5,553 bases of DNA from Flavobacteriaceae bacterium (GTDB lineage: Bacteria > Bacteroidota > Bacteroidia > Flavobacteriales > Flavobacteriaceae): the NCBI GenBank assembly GCA_029238555.1, contig JAQWFV010000152.1:1-5553 (forward strand), given 5' to 3'. The notes beneath the pieces were generated by a model. The model had not been told where the DNA came from, ran no database searches, and saw nothing but the letters and a program-made list of their open reading frames with translations. The position numbers were made by a program, and so were the translations under genes. Of the stretch, positions 5,045-5,553 are shown in pieces; the stretch's first letter is position 1; the number at the start of each line of letters is the position of its first letter.

Positions 5045-5553
5045 ATGAATTCAAAAGCGTCTACTCCAAAATCTATTTCCCTTAAAGCTTCTTTAATACC
5101 CGTGGTATTATTAGTTGTTTTATTGGCTTACAATGTTTTTGTCTTTGGAGACGACGCCCTAAGCGGTTCTAATCAGTTTATATTACTCATAGGAGGAGCA
5201 ATAGCTGCTGTAGTAGGATTTTTTCATCAAGTTTCTTACGATAAAATGTTGGCAGAAGTAGCGGAGAATTTAAAATCCACCACAGGTGCTTTACTCATTC
5301 TACTGATGGTGGGTGCTTTATCTGGTACCTGGCTCGTTAGTGGTATTATTCCAGCCATGATTTATTACGGTTTACAAATCCTAAACCCCACCATATTTCT
5401 TGCTGCCTGCGTCATTATTTGTGCTATCATTTCTATAGCCACAGGTAGCTCATGGACTACATCTGCCACCGTAGGTATTGCCCTTATTGGAATAGGCAAC
5501 GCCCTTGGAATCCCCATGGGAATGACAGCAGGTGCGGTATTGTCTGGGGCTTA
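5045..5553 (+). CDS. nhaC: NhaC-family Na+/H+ antiporter or Na+-coupled transporter, N-terminal part
   Basis: An ATG at 5045 opens a frame of 169 full codons that runs off the right edge, so the gene is truncated by the window and not by mutation. After a short polar N-terminus come hydrophobic segments near residues 13-34, 44-60, 79-98 and 115-132. The conserved NhaC-family block ATGSSWTTSATVG at 132-144 follows, then GMTAGAVLSGA at the edge. NhaC-family inner-membrane carriers exchange Na+ for H+, or couple ion flow to organic substrates; known or proposed relatives include malate/lactate exchangers (MleN) and the methionine carrier MetT. Lying 33 bases behind a methionine gamma-lyase-like gene with no promoter of its own, this protein could be the amino acid importer of the locus. 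That is inferred from context alone. The rest of the protein, about two thirds going by typical NhaC length, is outside the window. Confidence 0.92.
   Translation, partial: MNSKASTPKSISLKASLIPVVLLVVLLAYNVFVFGDDALSGSNQFILLIGGAIAAVVGFFHQVSYDKMLAEVAENLKSTTGALLILLMVGALSGTWLVSGIIPAMIYYGLQILNPTIFLAACVIICAIISIATGSSWTTSATVGIALIGIGNALGIPMGMTAGAVLSGA

Overview
The window looks like a chromosomal segment of a member of the Bacteroidota, most likely a flavobacterium. It is AT-rich. Starts lack convincing Shine-Dalgarno sequences and have A-rich leaders instead. Promoter-like sites match the Bacteroidota -7 element TAnnTTTG, in one case with a perfect TTTG-N19 partner. The TilS, Lpd and NhaC proteins also read like flavobacterial versions. 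This placement is inferred from sequence style and not from any search.

Layout. (1) Positions 1-257, minus strand: the N-terminal part of tRNA(Ile)-lysidine synthase TilS, running off the left edge. (2) Positions 341-1438, plus strand: a polytopic membrane acyltransferase-like protein, overlapping by 8 bases a small dual-CDGSH iron-sulfur protein (1431-1661). These two form a translationally overlapping pair. A strong bidirectional terminator (1692-1714) separates them from the next gene, which converges on them. (3) Positions 1734-3140, minus strand: dihydrolipoyl dehydrogenase (E3). Upstream of it on the same strand is an Lrp/AsnC regulator (3190-3645). (4) Divergent from the regulator, plus strand: a PLP-dependent Cys/Met-metabolism enzyme resembling methionine gamma-lyase (3797-5011), followed after 33 bases by an NhaC-family antiporter cut by the right edge (5045-5553).

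How the genes may work together. The right half looks like a sulfur amino acid catabolism locus. The NhaC-family carrier would bring in substrate, since some members of that family (MetT) are proposed methionine transporters. The lyase would release 2-oxobutyrate (or pyruvate), ammonia and a thiol. The divergent Lrp-type protein would sense amino acids and control the shared AT-rich promoter region. Lpd is the E3 subunit needed by 2-oxoacid dehydrogenases that oxidise the oxoacid product. The arrangement recalls the mdeR-mdeA(-mdeB) locus of Pseudomonas putida. The substrate is uncertain, because the lyase lacks the active-site cysteine typical of classical methionine gamma-lyases.

No mobile element, CRISPR array, RNA gene or prophage signal was seen. 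Every intergenic gap is shorter than about 160 bases. I see an unusual combination of known families here, not a wholly new system.
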